From contig CANJLC010000008.1 of assembly GCA_947475445.1 (NCBI GenBank), positions 1-64,000 on the forward strand: a stretch of DNA of 64,000 bases, given 5' to 3'. Shown in pieces: positions 54,590-63,982 of this stretch. Every line of letters begins with the position of its first letter. The stretch's first letter is position 1. Source of the DNA: Alphaproteobacteria bacterium. Lineage in GTDB: Bacteria; Pseudomonadota; Alphaproteobacteria; Micropepsales; Micropepsaceae. The notes below the pieces were generated by a model. The model worked only from the letters and a program-made list of their open reading frames with translations, had not been told where the DNA came from and made no database searches. The position numbers and the translations under genes are program-made.

Positions 54590-56569
54590 TTACTTTTTCA
54601 ATGCTTTCCGGGCGGCATCTGCGGCCGCTTCCGGCGTGATGCCAAAATGCTTGTAGACTTCCTTGAAGGGCCCACTGGCGCCGAAGGAATGCATGCCGAC
54701 AAAGGCGCCGCCCGCGCCCATATAGCGGTCCCAGCCCATCTGGCCGCCCGCCTCGATGGCGATGCGCGGCAGGCTGCCAAGCACGTTCTGGCGGAAGGCT
54801 TCGTCCTGTTCCTCGAACAGGCTCCAGCAGGGCATGGAGACAATGCGCGCGCCGATGCCGTCCTTGGCCAGCAAGTCGCGCGCCGCCACGGCCAGCGCAA
54901 TCTCGGTGCCGGTGGCGAGGAACGTCACCATGGCGTTGGCGTCGGCCACCAGTTCATAGGCGCCCTTGGCGCAGCGATTGTCCGTCGTGTGCTCGGTCCG
55001 CACCGTGGGCACATCCTGGCGCGAGAAAGCGATCAGGCTGGGCCGGTCCTTGCTCTGAAGCGCGATCTGCCAGCATTCGGCGGTTTCCACGCTGTCTGCC
55101 GGACGCATCACCAGCAAATTTGGTATGGCGCGCGCCGCCGCCAGATGCTCGACCGGCTGGTGGGTGGGGCCGTCTTCGCCCACGCCGATGGAGTCATGCG
55201 TCATCACGAAGATCACGCGAATGCCCATCAGGGCGGCGAGGCGGATGGAGGGACGGCAGTAATCGGAAAAGACAAAGAAGGTGCCGCCATAGGGAATGAT
55301 GCCGCCATGCAGCGCCATGCCGTTCATCGCCGCCGCCATGCCATGCTCGCGGATGCCGTAATGGACATAGCGGCCCGAGAAATCGGCGGGCGTGATGGAA
55401 TTGATGTTCTTGGTCTTGGTGTTGTTGGACGGCGTCAGGTCAGCCGAGCCGCCGATGGTGCTGGTGAGTTCGGCATTGATGACTTCCAGCGCCTTCTCGG
55501 AAAATTTGCGCGTGCCGGCAGCCGGCTTTTCGGCGCTGAATTTTTCCTTGAGCGCGTTCAGTCCTGCGCCCAGCCCGGCGGGCAGCACGCCCGCGATGGC
55601 GTCGTCGAATTCCTGTTTCTTCGGGGACGCGGATTTGCGCGCATTCCAGGCGTCATGGGCCGCCTTGCCGCGTGCGCCGATGGCGCGCCAGTCCTTCAAA
55701 AGCGCATCGGGCACTTCGAACGGCCCATGGTTCCAGCCCAGCGTCTTGCGGCAGGCGGCCACTGCTTCGGCGCCCGGCGCATCGCTATGGGCTTTCTGGG
55801 TCCCGGCGGTGGGAAGGCCAAAACCGATCTGGGTGCGGCAGGCGATCAGCACCGGCCCTTTGGCATCCTGGGCCTTCGACAAGGCGCGGGCGATGTCGGC
55901 GGCGTCATGGCCGTCACAGGCATCGGTGGTCCAGCCCGCCGCCTTGAAGCGTGCGATCTGGTCGGTCGAGGAGGACAGCGAGACGGCGCCGTCAATGGTG
56001 ATGGAATTGTCGTCCCACAGCACGATCAGGCCCTTGGGCTTCAAATGCCCCGCCAGCGAAATGGCTTCGTGGGAAATGCCTTCTTCCAGATCGCCATCCG
56101 AGGCGATGACATAGGTCTTGTGTTCCACCAGCCCGCCGCCGAAGCGCGCGTTCAGGTGACGCTCGGCAATCGCCATGCCCACGGCATTGGCGATGCCCTG
56201 GCCCAGCGGCCCGGTGGTGGTCTCGATGCCCGGGATATGGCCATATTCGGGATGCCCGGCGCAGGGGCTGCCCACTTTGCGGAAGGCCTTGATGTCGTCC
56301 AGCGTGATGCCGGGGCCGCCAGTCAGCCACAGCAAAGAATAAAGCAGCATCGAGCCATGGCCGCCCGACAGCACAAAGCGGTCGCGGTCAGGCCAGGCCG
56401 GATCGGCGGCATCGAATTTCAGGAACTGGCTGTAGAGGACCGTGGCGACATCGGCCATGCCCAATGGCAGGCCCGGATGGCCGGATTTGGCGGCCTCCAC
56501 CGCGTCCATCGAAAGGACGCGGATGACATTGGCAAGTTCGCGTATTTTGGCCTGCGCAGGGCTTGTCAT
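54590..56569 (-). CDS. tkt: Transketolase
   Basis: 659 residues from the ATG at 56569; the frame continues upstream but the family start is [37 protein letters not shown]. The thiamine diphosphate site shows as [14 protein letters not shown] with a downstream metal-binding Asn, and the pyrimidine part as [22 protein letters not shown]. It moves two-carbon units in the pentose phosphate pathway. It is the first gene of tkt-gap-pgk-fba-thiE and is divergent from the small coiled-coil gene. Confidence 0.97.
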   Translation of the reverse strand: MTSPAQAKIRELANVIRVLSMDAVEAAKSGHPGLPLGMADVATVLYSQFLKFDAADPAWPDRDRFVLSGGHGSMLLYSLLWLTGGPGITLDDIKAFRKVGSPCAGHPEYGHIPGIETTTGPLGQGIANAVGMAIAERHLNARFGGGLVEHKTYVIASDGDLEEGISHEAISLAGHLKPKGLIVLWDDNSITIDGAVSLSSSTDQIARFKAAGWTTDACDGHDAADIARALSKAQDAKGPVLIACRTQIGFGLPTAGTQKAHSDAPGAEAVAACRKTLGWNHGPFEVPDALLKDWRAIGARGKAAHDAWNARKSASPKKQEFDDAIAGVLPAGLGAGLNALKEKFSAEKPAAGTRKFSEKALEVINAELTSTIGGSADLTPSNNTKTKNINSITPADFSGRYVHYGIREHGMAAAMNGMALHGGIIPYGGTFFVFSDYCRPSIRLAALMGIRVIFVMTHDSIGVGEDGPTHQPVEHLAAARAIPNLLVMRPADSVETAECWQIALQSKDRPSLIAFSRQDVPTVRTEHTTDNRCAKGAYELVADANAMVTFLATGTEIALAVAARDLLAKDGIGARIVSMPCWSLFEEQDEAFRQNVLGSLPRIAIEAGGQMGWDRYMGAGGAFVGMHSFGASGPFKEVYKHFGITPEAAADAARKALKK

Positions 56570-56716
56570 GGCTCGGTTTCCGCCGGTGGTGGGCAGGCCA
56601 TAAGAGGGGGGTGCCCGTCCGTCAAGACCTGCCGCAAAAGGCCCCACGATATTGCGTTTGACCCCCTTTCCCTGACGGGCCTAAGGTCGCCAGGAGATCG
56701 CAACAAAGGGTTGCCC

Positions 56717-56971
56717 GTGAGCCGGCTTGACCTGGCGGCTGAACGTCTGGCCGCCGCCCTTGAACACCTTGAAAAAGCTGCCGATTCGGCCGCTGCGCGC
56801 GCGCCTTTGGCGTCCGTGGACAGCGGCCTGGAAAGCGAAAGACAGGCCCTCTTGGCGCGTATTGCCGCGCTGGAGGAAGAGCTGGCCTCCCTTTCGGGCA
56901 TAACGGAAGAAGTCGAAAGCCGGCTGGACGGGGCGATCGGTGAAATCCGTGCTGCCCTGGCAAGGAGCTGA
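56717..56971 (+). CDS. Small coiled-coil protein (DUF4164-like)
   Basis: 84 residues from a GTG with AAAGGG upstream. The protein is nearly all helical and charged (RLDLAAERLAAALEHLEKAAD..., RIAALEEELASLSGITEEVESRLDGAIGEI). It resembles the DUF4164 proteins found next to zapA in alphaproteobacteria. A role near the division apparatus is inferred only from position. zapA begins one base after its stop. Confidence 0.75.
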   Translation: MSRLDLAAERLAAALEHLEKAADSAAARAPLASVDSGLESERQALLARIAALEEELASLSGITEEVESRLDGAIGEIRAALARS

Positions 56972-56972
56972 T

Positions 56973-57332
56973 ATGCCTCTGGTCAACGTCATGGTGAATG
57001 GCCGCGCCTACACCATCGCCTGCGATGACGGCGAGGAAGATCATTTGCGCGAACTGGCCGCCACGGTGGATGCCAAGGCCCGCGAAGTCCTCAGTTCGGT
57101 GGGCCAGGTGGGCGACACGCGGTTGCTTTTGATGGCGGCGCTGCTGATGGCCGATGAACACCACTCCGCCTTGTCCCGCCTTGACGCATCCGCCCAGGCC
57201 GCCGGCGATATCGATAGCGTGCGCAGCGGGCTGGAAAGCCGCATCCTGGCGGCGGAAAGTTCCGCTGCCGACGCCCTGGAACAGGCCGCCGCACGGGTGG
57301 AAGCCATTGCCGCGCGGCTGGTGGACGCTTAG
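56973..57332 (+). CDS. zapA: Cell division protein ZapA
   Basis: 119 residues with AAGGAG before the ATG. MPLVNVMVNGRAYTIACDDGEEDHLRELAATVDAKAREV is the ZapA head domain, followed by a coiled coil (ADALEQAAARVEAIAARLVDA). ZapA crosslinks FtsZ filaments. The gene is followed by the 6S RNA region and the cyclo-ligase gene, a conserved order. The last codons overlap the predicted 5' arm of the 6S RNA. Confidence 0.92.
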   Translation: MPLVNVMVNGRAYTIACDDGEEDHLRELAATVDAKAREVLSSVGQVGDTRLLLMAALLMADEHHSALSRLDASAQAAGDIDSVRSGLESRILAAESSAADALEQAAARVEAIAARLVDA

Positions 57333-57460
57333 ATTAAGGACGGACGGATACTGCCTCGCGTCGTCAGGTAGCGATGCCCAGGGGCCTTAATGTACTCATC
57401 GGGAGTTGTCCCTGACTGGAACCGTGGTTCCGGATACACGACGCCCACCTGCAACTGCAG
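57317..57460 (+). ncRNA. ssrS: 6S RNA
   Basis: The region between zapA and the 5-formyl-THF cyclo-ligase gene is the conserved home of ssrS. It folds as a rod: GCTGGTGGACG (57317-57327) pairs with CGCCCACCTGC (57442-57452, two mismatches), GTCAGG (57363) with CCTGAC (57411), and CGATG (57372) with CATCG (57397). GCCTTAA (57384-57390) and the hairpin GGAACC-gt-GGTTCC (57418-57431) match landmarks of E. coli 6S RNA. 6S RNA mimics an open promoter and binds RNA polymerase holoenzyme. The 5' end is uncertain and may start after zapA. Confidence 0.75.
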
Positions 57461-57509
57461 GCCCATGAGATCCAAACCAACGCCGAATGCGGTTCCGTCC
57501 ACCTCTTTC

Positions 57510-57587
57510 CGGCGCGCGAAGCGCGGGAGCATGCCTGACAGGCATGCGACAGGGATAAGGTGCTGCGAGCTTGAGCGGGCAGCCCTG
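57510..57587. repeat. Composite palindromic repeat after 6S RNA
   Basis: GCATGCC (57529-57535) and GGCATGC (57541-57547) form a hairpin, followed by GCTGCGAGCTTGAGCGGGCAG (57562-57582), which recurs with few changes at 28943. Both copies share the order GCGAAG - palindrome - GCTGCGAGCTTG. Here it follows the 6S RNA and precedes ygfA. Confidence 0.55.
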
Positions 57588-57607
57588 CCCGGAGCACACT
57601 TCAGCCC

Positions 57608-58162
57608 ATGAATTCCAAATCCGAACTCCGCAAGATTGCACGCCAGAACCGCACGAAATTGGCGCACACCAATATCGCAGCCGCGCTAGCCCTCCATGCC
57701 GGAACGCTGGGGCTGGCGCCCGGCGACATAGTCGGCGCCTACCATGCCCTGCCGGCCGAAGCCGATCCCGCCCTGCTGCTGCGCGCGCTGGTGAAACAGG
57801 GTTGCCACATCGCCTTTCCCCGCATCGCGGGAAAAGACCGGCCGCTGGAATTTCACGGCGTCCCGGATGGCGAAGTGCTGCGCCCCGGCGCCTATGGCAT
57901 CCATGAGCCGCAGGCCCATTGGCCCTGCGTGCTGCCGAAAATCCTGCTGGTGCCGCTCCTGGCCTTTGACAAGCGGGGCCAGCGCCTGGGCTATGGCGGC
58001 GGCTTCTATGACCGCACGCTGTCGGGCCTGAAGACCGCGTCAAACATCCGCGCTATCGGCATCGGCTATGCCGGGCAGGAAGTTGCCTCGCTTCCGGCAG
58101 AGCCGCATGATATGGCGCTGGACGGCGTCCTCACCGAACAGGGCTTGCGGGAATTTTCATGA
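57608..58162 (+). CDS. ygfA: 5-formyltetrahydrofolate cyclo-ligase
   Basis: 184 residues. The start KSELRKIARQNRT and the nucleotide/folate motif LLVPLLAFDKRGQRLGYGGGFYDRTL define the family. It converts 5-formyl-THF to 5,10-methenyl-THF using ATP. Also called fthC. The linkage with zapA and 6S RNA is conserved in proteobacteria. It overlaps the next gene by four bases. Confidence 0.95.
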   Translation: MNSKSELRKIARQNRTKLAHTNIAAALALHAGTLGLAPGDIVGAYHALPAEADPALLLRALVKQGCHIAFPRIAGKDRPLEFHGVPDGEVLRPGAYGIHEPQAHWPCVLPKILLVPLLAFDKRGQRLGYGGGFYDRTLSGLKTASNIRAIGIGYAGQEVASLPAEPHDMALDGVLTEQGLREFS

Positions 58163-58971
58163 ATATTCTTTTTCTGGGCGACGTGATCGGCAAGCCGGGC
58201 CGCGACGCGGTGGCTGAGCATCTGCCCGCCATGAAAAAGGCCATGCAGCCCGACCTCATCATCGCCAATGGCGAAAATGCGGCGGGCGGCTTCGGCCTTA
58301 CCCGCGCCATTGCCGAGGAATATTTCGGCATGGGCATCGACGTGATCTCCACCGGCAATCACTGGGCCGACCAGAAGGAAATCCTTACCTATATCGACAA
58401 TGAGGACCGCATCCTGCGGCCCGCCAATTACCCGCCGGGCACGCCGGGGCGCGGCGCCAATCTCTACAAGACCGCTGCCGGCCAAAGCGTGCTGGTGATC
58501 AATGTGATGGGCCGCGTCTTCATGGATGCGCTGGGCGATCCCTTCGCGGCCGTGGATGCCGAGCTGAACGCCTGTCCGCTGGGCGAAGCCGCCGACGCCA
58601 TCATCGTGGACATCCATGCCGAGGCCACGTCCGAGAAAATGGCGATGGGCCACTTCTGCGATGGCCGCGCCAGCCTGGTGGTCGGCACGCACCAGCATGT
58701 CCCCACCGGCGACGCCCAGGTTTTCCCCGGCGGCACCGCCTACCAGACCGATGCCGGGGCCTGCGCCGATTATGATTCCGTGATCGGCATGGACAAGGCC
58801 GAGCCGCTGCAGCGTTTCACGCGCAAGATTTCCAGCCAGCGTTTTGCCCCCGCCACCGGCCCCGCCACGGTCTGCGGCGTGTTCGTGCAGACCGGTCCGA
58901 AAGGCCTGGCCACCCGCATTGAAGCCGTGCGTATCGGCGGGCGGCTGAAGCAGGCGCTGCCGCAATTGTGA
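58159..58971 (+). CDS. ymdB: YmdB-family metallophosphoesterase
   Basis: 270 residues. Two-metal phosphoesterase motifs are visible: LFLGDVIGKPGRDAV (D8), ANGENAAGGFGLT, STGNHWADQKE and VVGTHQHVPTGD. Homologues hydrolyse 2',3'-cyclic nucleotides and affect biofilm and motility in Bacillus; the role in alphaproteobacteria is not set. It overlaps the upstream ygfA and downstream membrane glycosyltransferase-like genes by four bases. Confidence 0.92.
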   Translation: MNILFLGDVIGKPGRDAVAEHLPAMKKAMQPDLIIANGENAAGGFGLTRAIAEEYFGMGIDVISTGNHWADQKEILTYIDNEDRILRPANYPPGTPGRGANLYKTAAGQSVLVINVMGRVFMDALGDPFAAVDAELNACPLGEAADAIIVDIHAEATSEKMAMGHFCDGRASLVVGTHQHVPTGDAQVFPGGTAYQTDAGACADYDSVIGMDKAEPLQRFTRKISSQRFAPATGPATVCGVFVQTGPKGLATRIEAVRIGGRLKQALPQL

Positions 58972-60377
58972 GCCCACAAAGCCTCCAGCGCGGCGCTTAC
59001 GCCCTTGTGGTCCTGCTGGGGCTGGCGGTGCTGCTCTGCGCGGGGATCGAGCTTTTCACCCTCACCGCGCCCATTCTCAAGAACTACAATGAAGGCTGGA
59101 ACGCCACTCACGCCCAGGCGGCGATGACGGCGCCGGCCTCGCTTTATCCGGGGGCGCAGTCCTTCCTCACCAACAATTACCCGCCGCTGTCTTTCTTGGT
59201 GGTGGGATGGACGGCAAGCCTCACCGGCCTGGACGCCATCCTGGCCGGACGCCTGGTTTCCTTCCTCGCACTGGTCGGCACCGGGGTTTGCCTCAGCCTT
59301 GCCGCGCGCGCCTTTGGCTGCCGCTGGCGTTACGCGGTTATCGCCGCCTTGCTGTTCTGGGCCGCGCCCTGGGTGATCGTGCGCTTTGCCGCGATGAACG
59401 ATCCACAGCTCTTGGGCAATTTCCTGGACGCCATCGGCCTTGCGGTCATCGCACGCAATCCGCGCAGCATGCGCCATATCGCGCTGTCCGCCCTGTTCCT
59501 CACTTTGGCGGAATTCGTCAAGCCGATTTACGTCACCCTGCCACTGGCGCTGCTGGCCTGGCTGTTTGTGACGCAGCGGCGCAGCGCCTGGGCGCTGGCC
59601 GGCTTTGGCCTGCTCTTCGCCGCGATCGGCTACGCGCTCACCTTTTTCATCTTGCACGTCGAACTGCTGGGCCAGCTGTTTTCGCCGCGCGTCTTTCTCT
59701 GGTCCAAGATCACCGGCCAGCCCGGCCAATGGCTGCTGGTCGAGGCGCTGCCTTTGCTCGCAAGCCTGGCGCTGCTGCGCCGGCGCGGCGATGTGGCGGC
59801 CTTGTTTGCCGGTCTCTATGCGGCGCTGGCCTTTGTCCTGGCCCTGTTTTTCTCGGGCGGCGACGGCGTGTCCGCCAGCCAGATGATGGAGCCGGCGATG
59901 GCGGTCGCACTTGGCGCGGCGCTCTGGCTGCACAAGAACGAAAACCGCCGCTGGAGTTTCGCGGGCCTGGGCTTTGTCGCCGCGCTGCAGGCCGTGATGC
60001 TGGTCCTCAGTTTCCTGGGGCTGTGGGCGGCGCGGCCCTCCTTGCAGGAATTGATGGGCAGCCGCTACGCCACCCGTTTCGATGTCGCCCTGATCGCCAG
60101 GCATAAAGAGCCTGTGCTGTGCGAGACCATGGCGCTTTGCTACTGGGCCGGCAAAACACCGCAGATGGATGCGTTCGGCTTCACCCAGGCGCTGAAATCC
60201 GGCAAGCGCAGTCCCGATGATTTCGTCCGCCTGCTGGATGCCAAGGCCTATTCCATGATCCAGCTCCAGCCGCGCTCCCAATTCGCCCTGCCGTCGCCGC
60301 TGTGGAACGCCATCATCCGCAGCTATTACCTGGAACATCAGGACAAGAACGGCTTCTTCCTGATCCCGCGGGATTAG
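58968..60377 (+). CDS. Polytopic membrane protein, GT39/ArnT-like
   Basis: 469 residues from a GTG overlapping the ymdB stop (GTGA). About ten or eleven helices are seen. After helix 1, a periplasmic loop reads YNEGWNATHAQAAMT and then FLTNNYPPLSFLVVGW; an acidic residue in that loop, followed by an NYPP-like motif, is typical of GT-C glycosyltransferases using lipid-linked sugars. A soluble C-terminal tail of about 100 residues follows. The acceptor is unknown. Confidence 0.75.
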   Translation: MSPQSLQRGAYALVVLLGLAVLLCAGIELFTLTAPILKNYNEGWNATHAQAAMTAPASLYPGAQSFLTNNYPPLSFLVVGWTASLTGLDAILAGRLVSFLALVGTGVCLSLAARAFGCRWRYAVIAALLFWAAPWVIVRFAAMNDPQLLGNFLDAIGLAVIARNPRSMRHIALSALFLTLAEFVKPIYVTLPLALLAWLFVTQRRSAWALAGFGLLFAAIGYALTFFILHVELLGQLFSPRVFLWSKITGQPGQWLLVEALPLLASLALLRRRGDVAALFAGLYAALAFVLALFFSGGDGVSASQMMEPAMAVALGAALWLHKNENRRWSFAGLGFVAALQAVMLVLSFLGLWAARPSLQELMGSRYATRFDVALIARHKEPVLCETMALCYWAGKTPQMDAFGFTQALKSGKRSPDDFVRLLDAKAYSMIQLQPRSQFALPSPLWNAIIRSYYLEHQDKNGFFLIPRD

Positions 60378-60432
60378 GGCCGGGCCGGTCCGCTGCTTTT
60401 TTCTGCGCATTGTCGCGCGCGGCGGTTCGATA

Positions 60433-61065
60433 TTACTTCTTCCCGGAATTGTCAGAATAGACCGGCTGGTTCTCGTATTGCTTTTGGAAAGTGAACCCAT
60501 TCGCGATGTTCGCGATGATGCACGCACCGGTATTGATCAGATTGACTGCTTTGGGGTTTCCGCACGGCAGCAACAGCGGCGCCTTCTTGCGTGCGAGTTC
60601 GAGTTCCCATTGCTTTGCGCCCGCCACCCTGTTGCTGTGATCGCCATAATCCACAGCGCTGGGGTCATAGCTGGGAAGTGCGCTGAGTTTTCGGCACCGT
60701 GACCGTTGTGCCTCATCAAGGGTTGTAAAATTCTCTGGAGCGCAGCCATTCAAGGCTTGCCCGAACCCCTGCAGTGATGGCAGTGGCACGGCGGGCGCTG
60801 CCGCCAGAGGCGGCACCAGGCGGGCCGGCGGCTCGATCTTGGGCGTGACGGTGATGGCGCCGGGCAGGCTGAGTGTGCGGCCGGGCAGAGGTTGGACCTT
60901 CTGCAATTGGGGCAGCAGCCAGGTCAGCTCATGCTGCAATGCTGGCCGGGCCGGGAAATGTGGCATGGCGGCGATGAGGGCTAGAAAAAAACCGCCCTGT
61001 AGGAGGATCGCGCCGAAAACGCCGGCCAGGCGGCTGGAGCGGGCAGGACGATGGCTCGGACGCAT
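60433..61065 (-). CDS. Membrane-anchored periplasmic protein, unknown function
   Basis: 210 residues. One N-terminal helix (AGVFGAILLQGGFFLALIAAM) probably anchors a periplasmic domain. A proline-rich stretch (IEPPARLVPPLAAAPAVPLP) leads to a C-terminal domain with four cysteines (NGCAPENF, SRCRKL, LPCGNP, GACIIAN) that could form disulfides. The topology (short cytoplasmic start, helix, proline-rich linker, small periplasmic domain) recalls TonB-like proteins, but the TonB C-terminal fold is not recognised. It lies 40 bases upstream-side of the PadR gene on the same strand. Confidence 0.7.
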   Translation of the reverse strand: MRPSHRPARSSRLAGVFGAILLQGGFFLALIAAMPHFPARPALQHELTWLLPQLQKVQPLPGRTLSLPGAITVTPKIEPPARLVPPLAAAPAVPLPSLQGFGQALNGCAPENFTTLDEAQRSRCRKLSALPSYDPSAVDYGDHSNRVAGAKQWELELARKKAPLLLPCGNPKAVNLINTGACIIANIANGFTFQKQYENQPVYSDNSGKK

Positions 61066-61104
61066 ACGCGCTCCGTGTAAGACCAGTCCCCGCTGGCGGG
61101 AACC

Positions 61105-61443
61105 TTAGCCGGGCCGTAGCACTTGGCCAACGGCCCGGTTCACGCGGCTCCATTCGTCGGTCAGGTCGAACAGCCGCCGCACGCCCTTGGAAGTGAGGGT
61201 GTAATAGATGCGCCTCCGCCCGCCCGCCTCCTGGGGCCTGGCCCGCAGCGCCCCGCCCTTTTCCAGCGCGTGAAGCAGGGGATAGATCAGCCCCTCGCCG
61301 GAGGTGATGACATCACCCGTCTGTTGCCGGATCGCCTGGACGATCTCATAGCCATACATCTCCTGGTCCTGCAGCAGGCGCAGGATCAAAAGCTCCGGCA
61401 CACCCGCCAAAAACCCGCCATTTCCGCGCTTTTCGTCTGCCAA
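61105..61443 (-). CDS. PadR-family transcriptional regulator
   Basis: 112 residues from a TTG; no ATG gives a full N-terminus. The winged helix is typical: GVPELLILRLLQDQEMYGYEIVQAIRQQTGDVITSGEGLIYPLLHALEKGGAL, with a wing GGRRRIYYTLTSKGVRRL and a C-terminal dimer helix. PadR proteins repress genes for phenolic-acid or drug responses, often autoregulated. Two symmetric sites at 61451-61505 sit right before its start. The next gene on its strand is the anchored protein at 60433. Confidence 0.92.
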   Translation of the reverse strand: MADEKRGNGGFLAGVPELLILRLLQDQEMYGYEIVQAIRQQTGDVITSGEGLIYPLLHALEKGGALRARPQEAGGRRRIYYTLTSKGVRRLFDLTDEWSRVNRAVGQVLRPG

Positions 61444-61450
61444 GACTTTA

Positions 61451-61505
61451 ATACCTCGAATATATAGGTATATGCGATTTCCACATACCTATCATTTCGA
61501 GGTAT
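61451..61505. promoter_or_regulatory. Double PadR operator candidate
   Basis: Two copies of ATACCT-N9-AGGTAT occur at 61451-61471 and 61485-61505, centres 34 bases apart. Together they also make a near-perfect 25-base inverted repeat. They lie between padR and the divergent yebC gene and overlap the expected promoter area. Confidence 0.7.
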
Positions 61506-61601
61506 TGTCCGTAAAGAGCGCCAACCCGGTCCATCCCACTGGGGCGCTTGAAGGGGATTTGGGGTCCGGCTATGCCGTGCGGCCCAGCAAGAGAGTCCCC
61601 C

Positions 61602-62348
61602 ATGGCCGGCCATAGCCAGTTCAAGAACATCATGTTCCGCAAGGGCAAGCAGGACAAAGAGCGCTCCAAGCTCTTCGCCAAGCTTTCCCGCGAAATCACC
61701 GTGGCCGCCAAGGCGGGCCTGCCAGACCCCAACCACAATCCGCGCCTGCGCACGGCCATCCTCGCCGCCAAGCAGGAATCCATGCCCAAGGACAATATCC
61801 AGCGCGCCATCACCAAGGCGACGGGCGGCGATGCCGAGAATTACGACGAGATCCGTTATGAGGGCCGCGGCCCCGGCGGCGTCGCCCTGATCGTCGAGAC
61901 CATGACCGACAACCGCAACCGCACCAGCGCCGATGTCCGCGCCGCTTTCTCCAAATATGGCGGCGCCATGGGCGAAACCGGCTCGGTCAGCTTCATGTTC
62001 GACCATGTCGGCGTCATCACCTATCCGCTCGCCAGGGGCAGCGAAGACGCCATGCTGGAAGCCGCCCTGGAAGCCGGCGCCGACGAATGCGTTTCCAGCG
62101 CCGAAGGCCATGAGTTCCTCACCAGCATCGAAAGCTTCAATGCCGTGCGTGACGCGCTGGAAGCCAAGCTGGGCGCGCCCCAGTCCGCCGCCATCACCTG
62201 GCGCCCCCAGAACAATGTCGTGGTGCCGGACGAAGCGGGCGAAACCCTGATCAAGCTGATCGAAGTCCTGGACGACCATGACGACGTCCAGAACATCTAT
62301 GGCAATTACGAACTATCGGATGCCTTGATCGCCAAGCTGGCGGACTAG
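61602..62348 (+). CDS. yebC: YebC/PmpR-family protein
   Basis: 248 residues from the ATG at 61602, matching the family start [64 protein letters not shown] and the C-terminal YGNYEL follow. YebC-family proteins were described as regulators and more recently as translation factors that relieve stalling, like mitochondrial TACO1. The frame opens upstream at 61548, but the family start is clear. It diverges from padR. Confidence 0.95.
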   Translation: MAGHSQFKNIMFRKGKQDKERSKLFAKLSREITVAAKAGLPDPNHNPRLRTAILAAKQESMPKDNIQRAITKATGGDAENYDEIRYEGRGPGGVALIVETMTDNRNRTSADVRAAFSKYGGAMGETGSVSFMFDHVGVITYPLARGSEDAMLEAALEAGADECVSSAEGHEFLTSIESFNAVRDALEAKLGAPQSAAITWRPQNNVVVPDEAGETLIKLIEVLDDHDDVQNIYGNYELSDALIAKLAD

Positions 62349-62371
62349 CCCACAGTCCCTATAGTCGGGAC

Positions 62372-63982
62372 ATGGAATCCCCTCTCGTCGCTATTATCGT
62401 CTTAGGGCTAGGCTTGGCCTTTGTGCTGGGCACCCTGGCGCACCGCCTGAAACTGCCGCCGCTGGTGGGCTACCTGCTGGCCGGCGTGGCGGTGGGGCCT
62501 TTCACCCCCGGCCTGGTGGTGGACACCCATCTTACACTTCAGCTGGCCGATATCGGCGTGGTGCTGCTGATGTTCGGCGTCGGCCTGCATTTCGCGCCCC
62601 GCGACCTTCTCAAGGTCAAAAGTATCGTGCTGCCCGGCGCCATCATCCAGATGGCGCTGATCGCCCTGCTCGGCCTGGGCGCCAGCAAGTTCTTTCATTG
62701 GCCGCTGGCCCAGGGGCTGGTGTTCGGCCTTTGCCTTTCCGTCGCCTCCACTGTCGTGGTGCTGCGCGCCCTGCAGGACCGCCGCCTCACCGAAACCGGC
62801 CGTGGCCGCATCGCCATCGGCTGGCTGGTGGTTCAGGACCTGATGACCGTGCTGGTGCTGGTCCTGCTGCCGGCCCTGGCCGATACGCTCAAGGGCGGCG
62901 CCATCGACATTCCCGTGATCGCCCGCGCCCTGGCCATCACCTTTGGCAAGCTGGGCCTGTTTGCCGTGCTGCTGTTTTTTATCGGCGCCAAGCTGATCCC
63001 CCTGGTGCTGCACTACATCGCCCATACCGGCTCCAGAGAACTCTTCCGCCTCGCCGTGCTGTCGGTGGCGCTGGGGGTGGCCTTCGCGGCGGCGTATTTC
63101 TTCGGCGTCTCCATCGCGCTGGGCGCGTTCTTCGCCGGCATGATCCTGTCGGGCTCGCCGCTCAGCCAGCGCGCCGCGGAAGAATCCCTGCCGCTGCGCG
63201 ATGCTTTCGCCGTGCTGTTCTTTGTCTCGGTGGGCATGCTGTTTGATCCGGGCATCATTGTGCGCCAGCCCGTGGCGCTGGCGCTGACCTTCGGCATCGT
63301 CCTGGCCGGCGGCGCCGCCGCCTACCTGCTGCTGCGCCTGTTCGGGGTGAAAGGGGCCAGCGCGCTGACCATCGCGGTTTCCCTGACCCAGATCGGCGAA
63401 TTCTCCTTCATCCTGGCCGATCTCGGCATCGGCCTTGGCGTCCTGCAGGAAGAGGCGCGCGATTTGATCCTGGGCACCGGCATCCTCTCCATCCTGCTCA
63501 ATCCGCTGCTCTTCGCCATCGCCGGCAAGCGCGAAGCCTCAACGACCGCGCCGCCGGAACCCGATCTGCCCAGGCCCGCGCCCGAGCCCACCACGCTTTC
63601 TGGTCACGCCGTTCTGGTGGGCTATGGCCGCGTCGGACGGCTGATCGCCGATGGCCTGAAGGGCACGCTGCCGCTGCTGGTGATCGAGGAAGGCGCGGTG
63701 GGTGAAGAGGGCCTCGAACATATCCGCGGCAATGCCGTGCGCAACGATGTGCTGAAAGCCGCCAACCTGCCGGGCGCAACATTTCTCTTTGTCGCCATTC
63801 CCGAAGCCTTTGAAGCCGGCCAGATCGTGGAAAAGGCGCGCCGCGCCAATCCCGGATTGCGCATCGTGGCGCGGGCCCATTTCGACGCCGAGGTGCAGCA
63901 TCTTCTCACCCATGGCGCCGACAAGGTGGTGATGGGTGAGCGCGAAATTGCCCTTGCCATGCTGGATTTCGCCAGGAGCTAG
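62372..63982 (+). CDS. CPA2 cation:proton antiporter with RCK (TrkA-N) domain, YbaL/Kef-like
   Basis: 536 residues. About 12 helices (residues 5-390) carry the CPA2 pattern: LPPLVGYLLAGVAVGPFTPG, VLLMFGVGLHF, VASTVVVLRAL, SVALGVAFAAAYFFGVSIALGAFFAGM. The C-terminus is a Rossmann RCK domain starting at HAVLVGYGRVGRLIADGL (GxGxxG near residue 418), which gates transport with nucleotide. This layout is that of YbaL and Kef potassium efflux systems. It follows yebC by 23 bases and may share its transcript. The window ends 18 bases after its stop. Confidence 0.93.
   Translation: MESPLVAIIVLGLGLAFVLGTLAHRLKLPPLVGYLLAGVAVGPFTPGLVVDTHLTLQLADIGVVLLMFGVGLHFAPRDLLKVKSIVLPGAIIQMALIALLGLGASKFFHWPLAQGLVFGLCLSVASTVVVLRALQDRRLTETGRGRIAIGWLVVQDLMTVLVLVLLPALADTLKGGAIDIPVIARALAITFGKLGLFAVLLFFIGAKLIPLVLHYIAHTGSRELFRLAVLSVALGVAFAAAYFFGVSIALGAFFAGMILSGSPLSQRAAEESLPLRDAFAVLFFVSVGMLFDPGIIVRQPVALALTFGIVLAGGAAAYLLLRLFGVKGASALTIAVSLTQIGEFSFILADLGIGLGVLQEEARDLILGTGILSILLNPLLFAIAGKREASTTAPPEPDLPRPAPEPTTLSGHAVLVGYGRVGRLIADGLKGTLPLLVIEEGAVGEEGLEHIRGNAVRNDVLKAANLPGATFLFVAIPEAFEAGQIVEKARRANPGLRIVARAHFDAEVQHLLTHGADKVVMGEREIALAMLDFARS

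Noticed and set aside
54446..56971. An 841-codon frame opposite transketolase
   Set aside because: Only its last 84 codons, from the GTG at 56717, look real. The rest is antisense to tkt with shadow composition.
57329..57667. 112-codon minus-strand frame across the zapA-ygfA gap
   Set aside because: It is antisense to the 6S RNA candidate and to the start of ygfA. Paired arms and 6S landmarks explain the conservation-like look better than coding.
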